Notes under the pieces: generated by a model
The model's input: only the letters and a program-made list of their open reading frames with translations
Databases searched by the model: none
What the model was told of the DNA's origin: nothing
Source of the DNA: Rugosimonospora acidiphila
Lineage (GTDB): Bacteria > Actinomycetota > Actinomycetes > Mycobacteriales > Micromonosporaceae
DNA length: 64,000 bases
Direction: 5' to 3'
Assembly (NCBI RefSeq): GCF_039543385.1
Contig: NZ_BAABJQ010000022.1
Span: 1 to 64,000, forward strand
Program-made: the position numbers and the translations under genes
Part shown: in pieces, positions 32,359 to 41,436 of the stretch
Layout: every line of letters begins with the position of its first letter
How positions within the stretch are numbered: position 1 is the stretch's first letter

Positions 32359-34479
32359 TCAGGGCATGTTGTCCGTCGGGCGGCGGTCCGTCCGGCTCAT
32401 CTCGCGGCTCATCTCGCCGAGGGGCGGGTGCAGCGCCTCGTTGCTGTCCACGACGCGTTCGCGTCCGAACGCGTCCACCCGGCCCCATCGTCCGGGGATG
32501 TCCAGCAGCCCGATGCGGGCCATGCCGCTGGGCAGCGCCGGGTTGACGATGAGATTGTCGCCGATGGGCTCCAGGCCAAGCATTGTGCGCAAGAACAACA
32601 ACGGCGCGCCGGACGACCACGCCTGTGGGCTGCAGGCCGTCGGGTATCGAACGGGCAGGCTTGTCACTTTCCGTTCGTAGCCGCCGAACGCCTCGGGTAG
32701 CCGGCCATCGAAGAACTGCGCGGCATCGAGAATCCCGGCGGCGACCTGTGCCGCCTCCTGGTGGTACCCGTACCGTCGCATCCCCCACGCGATGAAGGAG
32801 TTGTCGAACGGCCACACCGTGCCGGTGTGGTAGCCGATCGGGTTGTAGCGCGCCTCATCCTCGCCCAGCGTCCGGATGCCCCACCCCGAATACAGCTTGG
32901 GCCCCATGAGGTGCGCCACCACCGCCTCGGCCTTCGACTCGTCCGCGATCCCGCTCCACAACAAGTGGCCCATATTCGAGGAGATGGCGTCGACCTGAGC
33001 CCCGTCGCCATCGAGGGCGAGCGCGAAGAACTGGCGATCGGCAATCCAGAAGTCGCTGTTGAATTTCTCCTTCAGCTCGCCGGCCTCGCGTTCGAGCCGG
33101 TCGCCGTAGGCGGGGTCGTTCCAGAACTGACGAGCGAGTCGGGCACCGCGCATCTTCGCGTCGTACGCGTAACCCTGGCATTCGCAGGTGGCTCTGGGGA
33201 ACCCGGGGAGCCGGCCGTCATGGTAGGAGAGCGAGTCCCAGGAATCCTTCCAGCACTGGTTCTCCAGCCCCTGCTCGGTGCGGCGCTGGTACGAGATGTA
33301 CCCGTTTCCGGTCAGGTCCGCGTACTCGTCGATCCAGTTCAGTGCCGCTCGCGCCTCGAACTCCAGTTCGCGGACCAGATCGGCGTCACCGGTCCACCGT
33401 TCGTATTCATCCATCAGGACCACGAACAGCGGGGTCGCGTCCGCGGTGCCGTAGTACGGTTGGTGTGGCTGTTCGGAGAACGCCATTGATTCGCCCACAC
33501 GGATCTCGTGGGGCATGCGCCCAGGATCCTCGTCCCGTCGGTCGTTCGAGCGGGCCCCTTGCCAGTCGGCGAGGACGCGCAGCGTCGTCGCGGCCAACTC
33601 CGGGATGAAGGGCAGCGCCTGCAGGCCGGTGAGGATGCTGTCCCGGCCGAAAATCGACATGAACCACGGGAGGCCGGCCGCCGGCATGGCGCCGTGGCCG
33701 CTCTCCGATGAGTAGCGCAGCGCGGCGAGGTCGACGATGCTGCGGTGGTAGATGTGTTTGAGCGGATCCCATCCGGATGTCAGTCGGGGGGCAACGCTCA
33801 GCATCTCGTCCAAGTCGCGCGGCATTCCGCGGTATCCCTGACGCCATTTGTGTATGACGTTCTCGCCATCCGGCATGATAATCGCCGGCGCGACCTTGAT
33901 CTGCGTGGTCCACTGCGAATGCGGCTCGATGTCGATCGTGAAGGTGAGGCCCTGCTCATCGAACCGGGCTGGCTCGCTCGCTGTGATCAGCGTTTCGCGC
34001 CGGAACGTCTCCCTGGTGTATCCGAGGACCAGGCTGTCGTCGTTGACATTGCTGTACAGGGAGCCCTTCTTGCCATTCGTCTGGGCATTCTTGATGTCGA
34101 AGATGTCGGCGAAGTCGCAGCCGGCCCGCAGTCGCACGGTGAGACTCGCCGGCTCATGACCGTAATTGAAGACGGTGAGCTCCTCCTCGATCCCGCCATG
34201 CACCGTCCGCTGCCGTACCACCGACAGCGCGGCCTCCACATAGACGGTTGCCTCACCAGGAACGACGAAGAAGCGCACCAGGTTATAGTGCACCTGGTCG
34301 TTGGACAGGTTATGCAGTCGCTGATCGTTGATCGTCAGAATCCAGGTGGACAGGAACCGGGTGTCGTAAATGAAGAACCCGGTCGGAACGGCGGGCGAGA
34401 CCTCGACATCGCCGGACGCATCGCTGACAACGAACGCGTTACCCTTGACGATCGAAACCGGTTCCGAGGTCTGACTCAT
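32359..34479 (-). CDS. Amylo-alpha-1,6-glucosidase-like / glycogen-debranching-type protein
   Basis: A 706-residue cytoplasmic protein. The N-terminal beta-sandwich (about 1-230) has VKGNAFVVSDASGDV and GFFIYDTRFLSTWIL, the N-terminal glycogen-debranching domain. The (alpha/alpha)6 barrel follows, with LPWFMSIFGRDSILTGLQ, GRMPHEIRVGE, YYGTADATPLFVVLM, ENQCWKDSWDSLSYHDG and IGYHTGTVWPFDNSFIAWG. Members act on alpha-linked oligosaccharides, though many, including this subgroup, have untested substrates. The start overlaps the SCP2 gene by 4 bp, so the two are co-translated. No glgX or glgP is nearby. Confidence 0.87.
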   Translation of the reverse strand: MSQTSEPVSIVKGNAFVVSDASGDVEVSPAVPTGFFIYDTRFLSTWILTINDQRLHNLSNDQVHYNLVRFFVVPGEATVYVEAALSVVRQRTVHGGIEEELTVFNYGHEPASLTVRLRAGCDFADIFDIKNAQTNGKKGSLYSNVNDDSLVLGYTRETFRRETLITASEPARFDEQGLTFTIDIEPHSQWTTQIKVAPAIIMPDGENVIHKWRQGYRGMPRDLDEMLSVAPRLTSGWDPLKHIYHRSIVDLAALRYSSESGHGAMPAAGLPWFMSIFGRDSILTGLQALPFIPELAATTLRVLADWQGARSNDRRDEDPGRMPHEIRVGESMAFSEQPHQPYYGTADATPLFVVLMDEYERWTGDADLVRELEFEARAALNWIDEYADLTGNGYISYQRRTEQGLENQCWKDSWDSLSYHDGRLPGFPRATCECQGYAYDAKMRGARLARQFWNDPAYGDRLEREAGELKEKFNSDFWIADRQFFALALDGDGAQVDAISSNMGHLLWSGIADESKAEAVVAHLMGPKLYSGWGIRTLGEDEARYNPIGYHTGTVWPFDNSFIAWGMRRYGYHQEAAQVAAGILDAAQFFDGRLPEAFGGYERKVTSLPVRYPTACSPQAWSSGAPLLFLRTMLGLEPIGDNLIVNPALPSGMARIGLLDIPGRWGRVDAFGRERVVDSNEALHPPLGEMSREMSRTDRRPTDNMP

Positions 34480-34862
34480 TCAGCCACATCCCGCTGCCGT
34501 GCACGTGATCGCGTCCCTGGCTTCGACGGCGCCGAGAAGAGCTTCGTCAATAAGCCGAAGGATTGCGAACCACCGTTGAGGTAGACCCGCAACACGCCGC
34601 GGACCCTGGCCGCCAGTGCGCTGTCGTCACCGCTGACGATGCCCGCGAAGTCGCCGCGATCCGCCTCCATCACCCAGTCGGGCTCGCCTTCCTTGCCGCG
34701 GGACACCTCGATGTTGCCTTCCTTGATCGAGATGAACCATCGTTCGACCTCGCCGTCGCGCACGATGTCGAAGCGCCCGGTGCTCTCGCCCCGCCGCAGC
34801 GCCGGATCGTGGCCACGCCGGGCCAAATCCCCGAAGAACGTCTCCACAACATCGGGACCCAT
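34476..34862 (-). CDS. SCP2 sterol-carrier-like domain protein
   Basis: A 128-residue single-domain protein. The ATG at 34862 has an AAGGAGGGGG ribosome site; the frame extends 19 codons further without support. The SCP2 fold is seen in DVVETFFGDLARRG, RFDIVRDGEVERWFISIKEGNIEVSRG and GDFAGIVSGDDSALAARVRGVLRVYLNGG, where a hydrophobic ligand groove is expected. The last residues (PSKPGTRSRARQRD) are basic. It is the first gene of a two-gene operon with the debranching-type glucosidase. A lipid carrier coupled to a glycoside hydrolase is unusual; the ligand is unknown. Confidence 0.83.
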   Translation of the reverse strand: MGPDVVETFFGDLARRGHDPALRRGESTGRFDIVRDGEVERWFISIKEGNIEVSRGKEGEPDWVMEADRGDFAGIVSGDDSALAARVRGVLRVYLNGGSQSFGLLTKLFSAPSKPGTRSRARQRDVAE

Positions 34863-35022
34863 CGCGCCGCAACCCCCTCCTTGATGGATCTGTCGGAGCG
34901 TGACGGACCGGCGCGGCAACGGACCTGCGGCGACGGACCGAGCGTGTGGCCAATGCCCGAGCCCGGCTCGCTCAAACCCGGCTCGCTCAAATCCGGCTGT
35001 GCCCGGGACGGGCCGCCGCCGG

Positions 35023-35622
35023 TCACTTCGCCGCGGCGGTGGTCATTCGCGGCTCGTCGTCGGAGACTTCGATACGTAGACCGATCCCGCAGGTGTCGGC
35101 GTTGTCGGCGAACAGCGCTATCTGGAGGAGGTGCACCTGATCGACCGCCAGCCGGATATCGAACCCGGGATCGAAATCCTCGCTTCCGAACGTGTCGAGG
35201 ACCCAGTCCCCTGGGGAATCGGCGCGCCGGAACACCACGTCGAGGAACTCCCGTTGTCCGCGCCGCAGGTCGATCGGATCGAATCCGCGAGACCGCGGGA
35301 ACCCGGCCCACCGCAGCTGAACCGGGTCGACGTCCGGACGTGACGAGCCATCCGTGGCCACGCCGATGAGCCGACCTATGCAGCCACGTGCCGGATCCAA
35401 CCCGTGGTTCTCCACCGCGACGCGTACCCACAGCACGGCGGAGTCCTTCTCCGTTTCGACCCATCGGCACCAGGGCTGCGCCTGCTCGAAGGTGACTCTC
35501 AGATGCGGCTGGCTGCGTCTGGCGAACCAACCGAACCCGCCCAACAGGGCGACGGTCACCGTCGCCAGCGATGCGAACGCGGCGACCCATAGCCCGACCG
35601 GACCGAATAACTGGGATGTCAT
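35023..35622 (-). CDS. Single-pass membrane protein of unknown function
   Basis: A 199-residue protein that I do not recognise. One N-terminal membrane helix (LWVAAFASLATVTVALLGGFGWF) is followed by a soluble domain of alternating beta strands (HLRVTFEQAQPWCRWV, AVLWVRVAVENHGLDPARGCIG, REFLDVVFRRADSPGDW). The N-out/C-in pattern and the phrase VENxGxxPARxC are common in phage-defence-adjacent and general hypothetical proteins of actinomycetes, which says little about function. It stands alone with about 160 bp on each side. Confidence 0.6.
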   Translation of the reverse strand: MTSQLFGPVGLWVAAFASLATVTVALLGGFGWFARRSQPHLRVTFEQAQPWCRWVETEKDSAVLWVRVAVENHGLDPARGCIGRLIGVATDGSSRPDVDPVQLRWAGFPRSRGFDPIDLRRGQREFLDVVFRRADSPGDWVLDTFGSEDFDPGFDIRLAVDQVHLLQIALFADNADTCGIGLRIEVSDDEPRMTTAAAK

Positions 35623-35784
35623 CCCATCACCCCCAGCGGACGCCCCGGTTATTTCAGGATGCCTCAGAGCGCGCGCCGAAGAGGCCCAATGCGCCGGGTA
35701 GGGCCGCTCACGCTGGTGACGGGCGCCGCGGGGCGGAGGGAATGGCTTGGATAGTCTTTGAGAGTCAGCGGTTTCGCGAGGCGG

Positions 35785-36372
35785 ATGGGGTGGCGCGTGG
35801 TGTTCGACAGCAGGCGGGCCGGCATCGAAGATGTTCCGAAACTCGCCGCCGTCATGAACGCCGCGATCGGCGAGCTACAGCGCGGGTTCCTGACCGAGGC
35901 CCAGATCGCGTCCAGCCGCGCCATCATGGGGCTGGACACGCAGCTCATCCACGACGGGACCTACTTCGTCGTGGAGTCCGACGGGCAGGTCGCCGGCTGC
36001 GGTGGCTGGAGCCGCCGGGCCACCATGTACGGCGGTGACGCGACCTCGGGCCGCGACGCGCGGCTGCTCGATCCGGCGGTCGACGCGGCCCGGGTCCGGG
36101 CGATGTACACCAACCCCGCCTTCACCCGCAGGGGAGTAGGGCGTCTGATCCTGTCCCTGTGCGAGTCCGCCGCCGCTTCCGAGGGGTTCACCCGACTCGA
36201 GCTGATGGCGACGCTCGCGGGCCTGCCGCTGTACGAGGCGTACGGGTTCGAGCCCGTCGAGCAGGTACGGGACACCCGGGGTGGGGCCCCGGTGCCGCTG
36301 GTCAAGATGGTCAAGGCGATCGACTCCGGCGTGCCCCGCCAACGGGTGGCGCACGAGGGCGGGCCGGCGTAG
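35785..36372 (+). CDS. GNAT family N-acetyltransferase
   Basis: About 195 residues. The start is uncertain: TTG 35758, ATG 35785 and GTG 35797 are all in frame, and the fold begins near residue 5. The GNAT fold is seen in RRAGIEDVPKLAAVMNAAI, YFVVESDGQVAGCGGWSRR, the acetyl-CoA loop MYTNPAFTRRGVGRLILSLCE and the C-terminal LMATLAGLPLYEAYGFEPV. The substrate is unknown. It is a single gene ending at a hairpin shared with the convergent pobA. Confidence 0.82.
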   Translation: MGWRVVFDSRRAGIEDVPKLAAVMNAAIGELQRGFLTEAQIASSRAIMGLDTQLIHDGTYFVVESDGQVAGCGGWSRRATMYGGDATSGRDARLLDPAVDAARVRAMYTNPAFTRRGVGRLILSLCESAAASEGFTRLELMATLAGLPLYEAYGFEPVEQVRDTRGGAPVPLVKMVKAIDSGVPRQRVAHEGGPA

Positions 36373-36394
36373 CCCCACGGACGGTGGGCTACGC
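36367..36394. terminator. Bidirectional hairpin between the GNAT gene and pobA
   Basis: Perfect 9-bp arms GCGTAGCCC (36367-36375) and GGGCTACGC (36386-36394) with a 10-base loop. They overlap the stop codons of both convergent genes. Confidence 0.65.
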
Positions 36395-37594
36395 GCCGGG
36401 CAGGTCCAGGCCGTCGAGGCGCAGCGGCGGGTAGCCGACGTAGTTCTCGGCGAGGGAGGTGGCCGCGGCCCGCGACGCGGTGGTGTAGCGCAGCTGCGAG
36501 AGCCGCAGTTGCTCCCGCATGGCGTCGGCGCCCGGCGCGCGGTGCAGCATGGAGGTCATCCACCGGGAGAAGTGGGTGGCCCGCCAGACCCGCCGCAGGC
36601 ACTCATCCGAGTACGCGTCGGCCAGTTCCGGGCGCCCGTCGCGCAGCAGCGCCACCAACGCCTCGGCCAGTACCGTCACGTCGGCGATGGCGAGGTTGAG
36701 CCCCTTGGCCCCGGTCGGCGGCACGATGTGCGCCGCGTCGCCGGCCAGGAACAGCCGGCCGTAGCGCATCGGCTCGGCGACGAAGCTGCGCATCGGCGTG
36801 ATGGACCGGTCGAAGATGAGACCGTCGGCCAGCTCCCACCCGTCCAGCGCGAACCGGCGGCGCAGCCCCTCCCAGATCCGCTCGTCCGGCCACGCGGACA
36901 GCTGCTCGTCCGGGTCGACCTGCAGGTAGAGCCGGCTGACCTGCGGGCTGCGCAGGCTGTGCAGGGCGAACCCGTCCGGGTGGTACGCGTAGATGAGCTC
37001 GTCCGTCGACGGCGGCACCTGAGCCAGGATGCCCAGCCAGGCGTACGGGTAGTCGCGGTCGAAGACCCGCAGCACCCCGTCCGGGATGCTCGGGCGGCAG
37101 ACGCCGTGGAAGCCGTCGCACCCGGCGATCACGTCGCACACCACCTCGTGGCGTACCCCGTCCGCGGCGGTGTACCGCAGCACCGGGTGCCGCGAGTCCA
37201 GCTCGTCGACCCGCGTGTCGGCGACCTCGAACTCCAACCGGGCGCCGGCCGCCTGGCGGGCCTCGACCAGGTCCTTGACCACCTCGGTCTGCGCGTACAC
37301 CATCACCGTGCGCCCACCGGTCAGGTCGCGGAAGTCGAGGTGCTCGCGCACCCCGTCGTACTGCAGGTAGATGCCGCCGTGCTCGATGCCCTCGCGGTCC
37401 ATCCGGGCGCCCAGGCCGGCCGCGCGCAGTAGCCGCGCGCTGCCGTGCTCCAGCACCCCGGCCCGGGCCCGGGCCACGATGTGCTCCCGGCTGCGGTGGT
37501 CCACCACCACCGAGTCGATCCCGTGCAGGGCGAGCAGGTGCGACAGCAGCAACCCTGCCGGTCCCGCCCCGACGATGCCTACCTGAGTGCGCAT
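36389..37594 (-). CDS. pobA: 4-hydroxybenzoate 3-monooxygenase
   Basis: A 401-residue flavoprotein that hydroxylates 4-hydroxybenzoate to protocatechuate with NAD(P)H and O2. FAD motifs are intact: GIVGAGPAGLLLSHLLALHG at residue 6, the DG motif in AGCDGFHGVCRPSIP and the GD motif in RLFLAGDAAHIVPPTGAKG. Typical PobA segments are RARAGVLEHGS and YPYAWLGILAQVPPSTDELIY. Length is normal. It lies 52 bp downstream of an aldehyde dehydrogenase gene on the same strand. Together these would convert an aromatic aldehyde to 4-hydroxybenzoate and then protocatechuate. No ring-cleavage genes are in the window. Confidence 0.94.
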   Translation of the reverse strand: MRTQVGIVGAGPAGLLLSHLLALHGIDSVVVDHRSREHIVARARAGVLEHGSARLLRAAGLGARMDREGIEHGGIYLQYDGVREHLDFRDLTGGRTVMVYAQTEVVKDLVEARQAAGARLEFEVADTRVDELDSRHPVLRYTAADGVRHEVVCDVIAGCDGFHGVCRPSIPDGVLRVFDRDYPYAWLGILAQVPPSTDELIYAYHPDGFALHSLRSPQVSRLYLQVDPDEQLSAWPDERIWEGLRRRFALDGWELADGLIFDRSITPMRSFVAEPMRYGRLFLAGDAAHIVPPTGAKGLNLAIADVTVLAEALVALLRDGRPELADAYSDECLRRVWRATHFSRWMTSMLHRAPGADAMREQLRLSQLRYTTASRAAATSLAENYVGYPPLRLDGLDLPGA

Positions 37595-37646
37595 GCCCTA
37601 CCTCTCCACTGGGGCAGCCACCCCGTGCCGTTCACGCGGCCGCTGG

Positions 37647-39107
37647 TCAGAAGGGATACGGAGCAATCTCTCCGCGCACCGTCACCCAGCGCGTATCGGT
37701 GAAGGCGTCGACATTGGCCGCGGCGCCGCCGAACCGGGACCCGGTGCCGGAGGCACCCACACCCCCGAACGGGACGTTGGCCTCGTCGCTGACGGTCTGG
37801 TCGTTGATGTGCACCACGCCGGTCGGTATCCGCTGGGCCAGCGCGAGCCCGCGCATCACGTCGCGGGTCAGGATGCCCAACGACAGGCCGTACTCGCTGT
37901 CCGCGGCCAGCCGCGCGGCATCGTCCATTGTGGAGAATGGAATCACCGGTGCCACCGGACCGAAGACCTCCTCGGCGTACGCCGGCATGTCGGGCGTCAC
38001 GTCGGCCAGCACGGTGGGCCGGTAGAACAGCCCCTCGTACTCGCCGCCGGCCGCCAGCTTCGCGCCGGACTCCACGGTGCGCGTGACGAGCTGGTGCACC
38101 TTGTCGCGCTGGCGGGCGTCGATCAGCGGGCCGAGGGCCACCTGATCGGTGGCCGGGTTGCCGACCGGCAGGTGCGTCGCCTTGTCGGCCAGCCGGGCGA
38201 CGTACTCGTCGTAGAGCGGCTCGGCCACCAGGTGCCGCCCGGTCGTCATGCAGATCTGCCCCTGGTGCAGGTACGAGCCCCAGGCCGCGGCGGACACCGC
38301 CCGGTCGAGGTCGGCGTCGTCGAGCACCACCAGCGCGGAGTTGCCACCCAGTTCGAGATGTACCCGCTTGAGCGAGGCCGCCGCCAGCTGGCCGACCCGC
38401 CGGCCGGCGGCGGTGGAGCCGGTGAACGAGATGACCCGGACCGGCGGCTCGTTGATCAGCGCCTCGCCCGCGTCCACGCCGCCGGGCAGCACCTGCAGCA
38501 CCCCGGGCGGCAGCCCGGCCTCCTCGAAGATGCGCGCCACGGTCACCCCGCCGCTGACCGCGGTGCGCGGGTCCGGCTTGAGGATCACCGCGTTGCCCAG
38601 CGCCAGCGCCGGGGCGACCGACCGGACCGCCAGAATGATCGGGAAGTTGAACGGCGAGATCACGCCCACCACGCCGACCGGCGCGCGCTGCGTCCAGCTC
38701 ATCCGGGGCTCGGCGCTGGGCAGCAGCTCCCCGTAGGCGCGGGACGGCAGCGCCGCCGCCTCGTAGCACTCCTGCGTGACCAGCCCGACCTCGAACTGTG
38801 CCTTGCCGGGGACCGACCCGGCCTCGCGCACCAGCCAGCCCGCGACCTCGTCGGCGTGCTCGACCCAGAGGTCGCCGGCCCGGCGCAGCACCGCCGCGCG
38901 CTCGGTGTGCGGCCGGGCCGCCCAGCCGGCCTGCGCCTCGCGGGCGATCTGGGCCGCCCGCGCCACATCGTCCGGCCCCGCCTTGCCGATGCGGGACAGC
39001 TCCTGCCCCGTAGCCGGTTCGACCACCGCCGCGTCACCCTCCGACGCGGCCCGCCACTTATCCAAAAAGATCTTGCTGCGCCAGATCGACTCGTCGAACA
39101 CCGTCAC
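37647..39107 (-). CDS. Benzaldehyde-type NAD-dependent aldehyde dehydrogenase
   Basis: A 486-residue aldehyde dehydrogenase starting at GTG 39107, with GAGGAG upstream. Key residues are the general base Glu in HLELGGNSALVVL, the catalytic Cys in QGQICMTTGRH, and the NAD-binding FTGSTAAGRRVG and ISPFNFPIILAVRSV. The sequence style (LHQGQICMTTGRHLV, PTGVVHINDQTV) is that of benzaldehyde or vanillin dehydrogenases. With pobA downstream the likely substrate is 4-hydroxybenzaldehyde or a close relative. An IclR regulator is divergent; a symmetric operator-like site lies in between. Confidence 0.9.
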   Translation of the reverse strand: MTVFDESIWRSKIFLDKWRAASEGDAAVVEPATGQELSRIGKAGPDDVARAAQIAREAQAGWAARPHTERAAVLRRAGDLWVEHADEVAGWLVREAGSVPGKAQFEVGLVTQECYEAAALPSRAYGELLPSAEPRMSWTQRAPVGVVGVISPFNFPIILAVRSVAPALALGNAVILKPDPRTAVSGGVTVARIFEEAGLPPGVLQVLPGGVDAGEALINEPPVRVISFTGSTAAGRRVGQLAAASLKRVHLELGGNSALVVLDDADLDRAVSAAAWGSYLHQGQICMTTGRHLVAEPLYDEYVARLADKATHLPVGNPATDQVALGPLIDARQRDKVHQLVTRTVESGAKLAAGGEYEGLFYRPTVLADVTPDMPAYAEEVFGPVAPVIPFSTMDDAARLAADSEYGLSLGILTRDVMRGLALAQRIPTGVVHINDQTVSDEANVPFGGVGASGTGSRFGGAAANVDAFTDTRWVTVRGEIAPYPF

Positions 39108-39321
39108 GACGGCTCCTCGAACGGGAGAGAGAGGGTGTGTGCGCCTTACGAACGAGTGTTTCTTTCGGCGAACATAGGTGACGCAACGGTGAGCGTCAAC
39201 GGCCCGCGGGTACCGATGCTGATCCGGTACCAACTCCGACCCGGCGCAGACCACCGGCGCTGGTACGGCACCGGTGTCGGCTCGCCGACCCCGTCCGACC
39301 CGCCGTCCCGGCGACGGTAGT

Positions 39322-39336
39322 GTTCGCCTAGCGAAC
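39322..39336. promoter_or_regulatory. Perfect palindrome, probable IclR operator
   Basis: GTTCGC-CTA-GCGAAC, a 15-bp perfect dyad, lies 52 bp upstream of the IclR-type start in the divergent region with the aldehyde dehydrogenase-pobA operon. A related half site GGCGAACA occurs at 39167-39174, nearer the operon. Size and symmetry fit IclR-family sites. Confidence 0.6.
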
Positions 39337-39388
39337 GCATCCGGTAGGGTGTGGCCGGCGGGGCCGGTGGGCGTGAGAGGAGACGGGG

Positions 39389-40180
39389 ATGGTCGACGAG
39401 CCACGCGAGGGAGAGTTCGTCCGGTCGCTGGACCGGGGCCTCGCGGTGATCCGAGCCTTCGACGCCGATCATCCCGAGCTGACGCTCAGCGACGTCGCGC
39501 GCAGCACCGGCCTGACCCGAGCCGCCGCCCGGCGATTCCTGCACACTCTGGTGAGCCTGGGCTACGTGCGCAGCGACGGCCGCCTCTTCGCGCTGCGCCC
39601 CAAGATTCTGGAGCTGGGGTACGCGTACCTGTCCAGCCAGTCGCTGCCCGAGGTGGCCATGCCGCACCTGGAGCAGCTGGTGGAGCGGGTGCACGAGTCC
39701 TCGTCGGTCTCCGTGCTCGACGGCGACGAGGTCGTCTACATCGCGCGGGTGGCGACCAAGCGCATCATGACGGTGGCGATCAGCGTCGGCACCCGGTTCC
39801 CCGCGTTCGCCACCTCCATGGGGCGGGTGCTGCTGGCCGGGCAGTCGGCGGACTGGCTCGACGGGTACCTGCTCTCGGCGGAGCTGCGTCCATTGACGCC
39901 GCACACCATCGCCGAGCCGGCCCGGCTGCGCGCCGAGCTGATGCGCATCAGCCGGCAGGGCTGGGCGCTGGTCGACCAGGAACTGGAGGAGGGGCTGTGC
40001 TCGGTGGCGGCGCCGATCCGCGACGGGCACGGCCGGGTGGTCGCGGCCATCAACGTCTCCGCGCACGCCAGCCGGCGCACGGTTGAGGAGATCCGCCGCG
40101 ACCTGTTGCCCCCGCTGCTGGAGACCGCCAAGGCGATCGGGGAGGACGTGGGCGGCACCATCCCGCCGACCGGCATCTAA
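39389..40180 (+). CDS. IclR family regulator of aromatic acid catabolism (PcaR/PobR-like)
   Basis: A 263-residue regulator. The N-terminal winged HTH is FVRSLDRGLAVIRAFDADHPELTLSDVARSTGLTRAAARRFLHTL. The C-terminal effector domain has VSVLDGDEVVYIARV, FPAFATSMGRVLLAG, WALVDQELEEGLCSVAAPIRD and VVAAINVSAHASR, all usual for the PcaR/PobR branch, which senses beta-ketoadipate-pathway aromatics. It is divergent from aldehyde dehydrogenase-pobA, so it most likely controls that operon and itself. Confidence 0.9.
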   Translation: MVDEPREGEFVRSLDRGLAVIRAFDADHPELTLSDVARSTGLTRAAARRFLHTLVSLGYVRSDGRLFALRPKILELGYAYLSSQSLPEVAMPHLEQLVERVHESSSVSVLDGDEVVYIARVATKRIMTVAISVGTRFPAFATSMGRVLLAGQSADWLDGYLLSAELRPLTPHTIAEPARLRAELMRISRQGWALVDQELEEGLCSVAAPIRDGHGRVVAAINVSAHASRRTVEEIRRDLLPPLLETAKAIGEDVGGTIPPTGI

Positions 40181-40200
40181 CGGCCCCCGCCGGCCGGCAT

Positions 40201-41055
40201 CTAGCGGCGCCCTCCGCCGGACGGCAGGAAGGACCCGATCCGGTCGGCGACCACGGCCGGAGCGTTCAGGTCCGGTGCGTTGTGGTCCAGCCCCTCCAGG
40301 ATCACGCATCGGGCGGTCGGGATGATCCGGGCCAGTTCGGGGAGGACCGACGTGAGGTACACGGGGGTCCGGTCGCCGCCCAGCAGCAGGGTGGGCGACG
40401 TGATCCGCGCGTAGCGGCCGCCGTCGGAGTCGAGGCGAACGACCTCGCCCACCTCGGCCGGTGTCGTCGCCATCAGGGCGCGGGTCTCGGCACCGTCAGA
40501 TCCGTGCAGCAGCAGGTGGGCCAGCGCGCGGAACACCGGCATCGGCACGTCGCCGATCGGGGCCAGCCGGGTGCGCTTGAGGAAGGTGGCCATCGCCGCG
40601 TTGTGCCGACCCGCGCCGAGCAGCCGCGTGTACTCCGGCAGCCACCGGCCGTCGAACGACCCGCCGATACTCACCCCGGGCTCGTACACCACCAGGGCCG
40701 CCAACTCGTGCCGCAGCGCCAGGTGCAGGCCGACCAGGCCGCCGTAGCTGTGCCCGAAGACCGCCTCCGACCGGGTGTGCGCGAGGACGGCGAGTGCGTC
40801 GTCGACGTCGTCGTCGATCCGGTACTCCGGCCCCTGCGGGCCGCTGCCACCGCGACCCCGGCGGTCGATCACGTGCACGCGGTGAGTCCCGGACAGTTCG
40901 CGGGCCAGCGCCTCGTAATGGTGAGCGCGGCGGCCGTTCCCGGGGATCACCACCAGTCCCGGTCCGTCTCCGGCGCTGAGAAAGCTGATCCGGGTCCCGT
41001 CCCGGGACGTCACCAGACCGCTCTCCCAGGCGACCGGCGTGGCCTTCCTGCCCAT
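40201..41055 (-). CDS. Alpha/beta hydrolase
   Basis: A 284-residue hydrolase. The ATG at 41055 has a GGGAAGGGG ribosome site; the frame upstream is longer but not conserved. The oxyanion region is GLVVIPGNGRRAHHYEALA, with VIDRRGRGGS next, the nucleophile elbow is FGHSYGGLVGLHL, and the C-terminal acid/His region is PTLLLGGDRTPVYL and ILEGLDHNAPDLN. Substrate unknown. The catalytic triad appears complete. It converges on the IclR gene, and I see no functional link. Confidence 0.83.
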   Translation of the reverse strand: MGRKATPVAWESGLVTSRDGTRISFLSAGDGPGLVVIPGNGRRAHHYEALARELSGTHRVHVIDRRGRGGSGPQGPEYRIDDDVDDALAVLAHTRSEAVFGHSYGGLVGLHLALRHELAALVVYEPGVSIGGSFDGRWLPEYTRLLGAGRHNAAMATFLKRTRLAPIGDVPMPVFRALAHLLLHGSDGAETRALMATTPAEVGEVVRLDSDGGRYARITSPTLLLGGDRTPVYLTSVLPELARIIPTARCVILEGLDHNAPDLNAPAVVADRIGSFLPSGGGRR

Positions 41056-41436
41056 CGTCACCCCTTCCCGTTCCGCTCGACGCTTCGCCGCAAGCCTGGT
41101 CGCCGGCGCTGTCATCGCGCTGGTACGCCGCTGATAAGAGCCGGTCGGCCGAGGTGACCGTCGCCGTAGCGGCCGTCGCCGGGCGGCCGTTTGCCGACAG
41201 TTCGCGGTGGGCGTTTGTCGATATGATGTGCGTGCCGCGGCCGGTCCTACCACTGGTTGGGTCGGCGGCCCGGCACCGGCCCGGCACCGGTCCGGTGAGC
41301 GTGGCGTCGGAGGGTTCGTCCGCGCGTGGCCGTGCCCCGCCCACGTCGATCGCTTTCGTGAAAAATACTCTAGAGCGGTGCAACGCGAGGGCGCGCGCAC
41401 GCGTGTCTGAAGCGACTGGCTTGCGGGGGAGGACGT
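41056..41436. other. 381-bp region upstream of the first ECF sigma gene
   Basis: It is divergent between the hydrolase and the sigma gene. It contains a relatively AT-rich patch (41358-41374) and an ECF-type promoter-like pair at 41380-41405. Frames in it show no family resemblance. Confidence 0.55.
41380..41405 (+). promoter_or_regulatory. ECF-type promoter-like element, locus 1
   Basis: GCAACG and CGTG are separated by 16 bp, followed by TCTG. The second ECF locus has GCAACC and CGTC at the same spacing (50851-50876), followed by GTCTG. Shared elements before both sigma genes suggest autoregulation. Inference only. Confidence 0.45.

Noticed and set aside
37108..39404. Aldehyde dehydrogenase start extended to 39404
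   Set aside because: The extra 99 residues are Pro/Arg rich and cover the divergent promoter region; the GTG at 39107 has a ribosome site and begins the fold.
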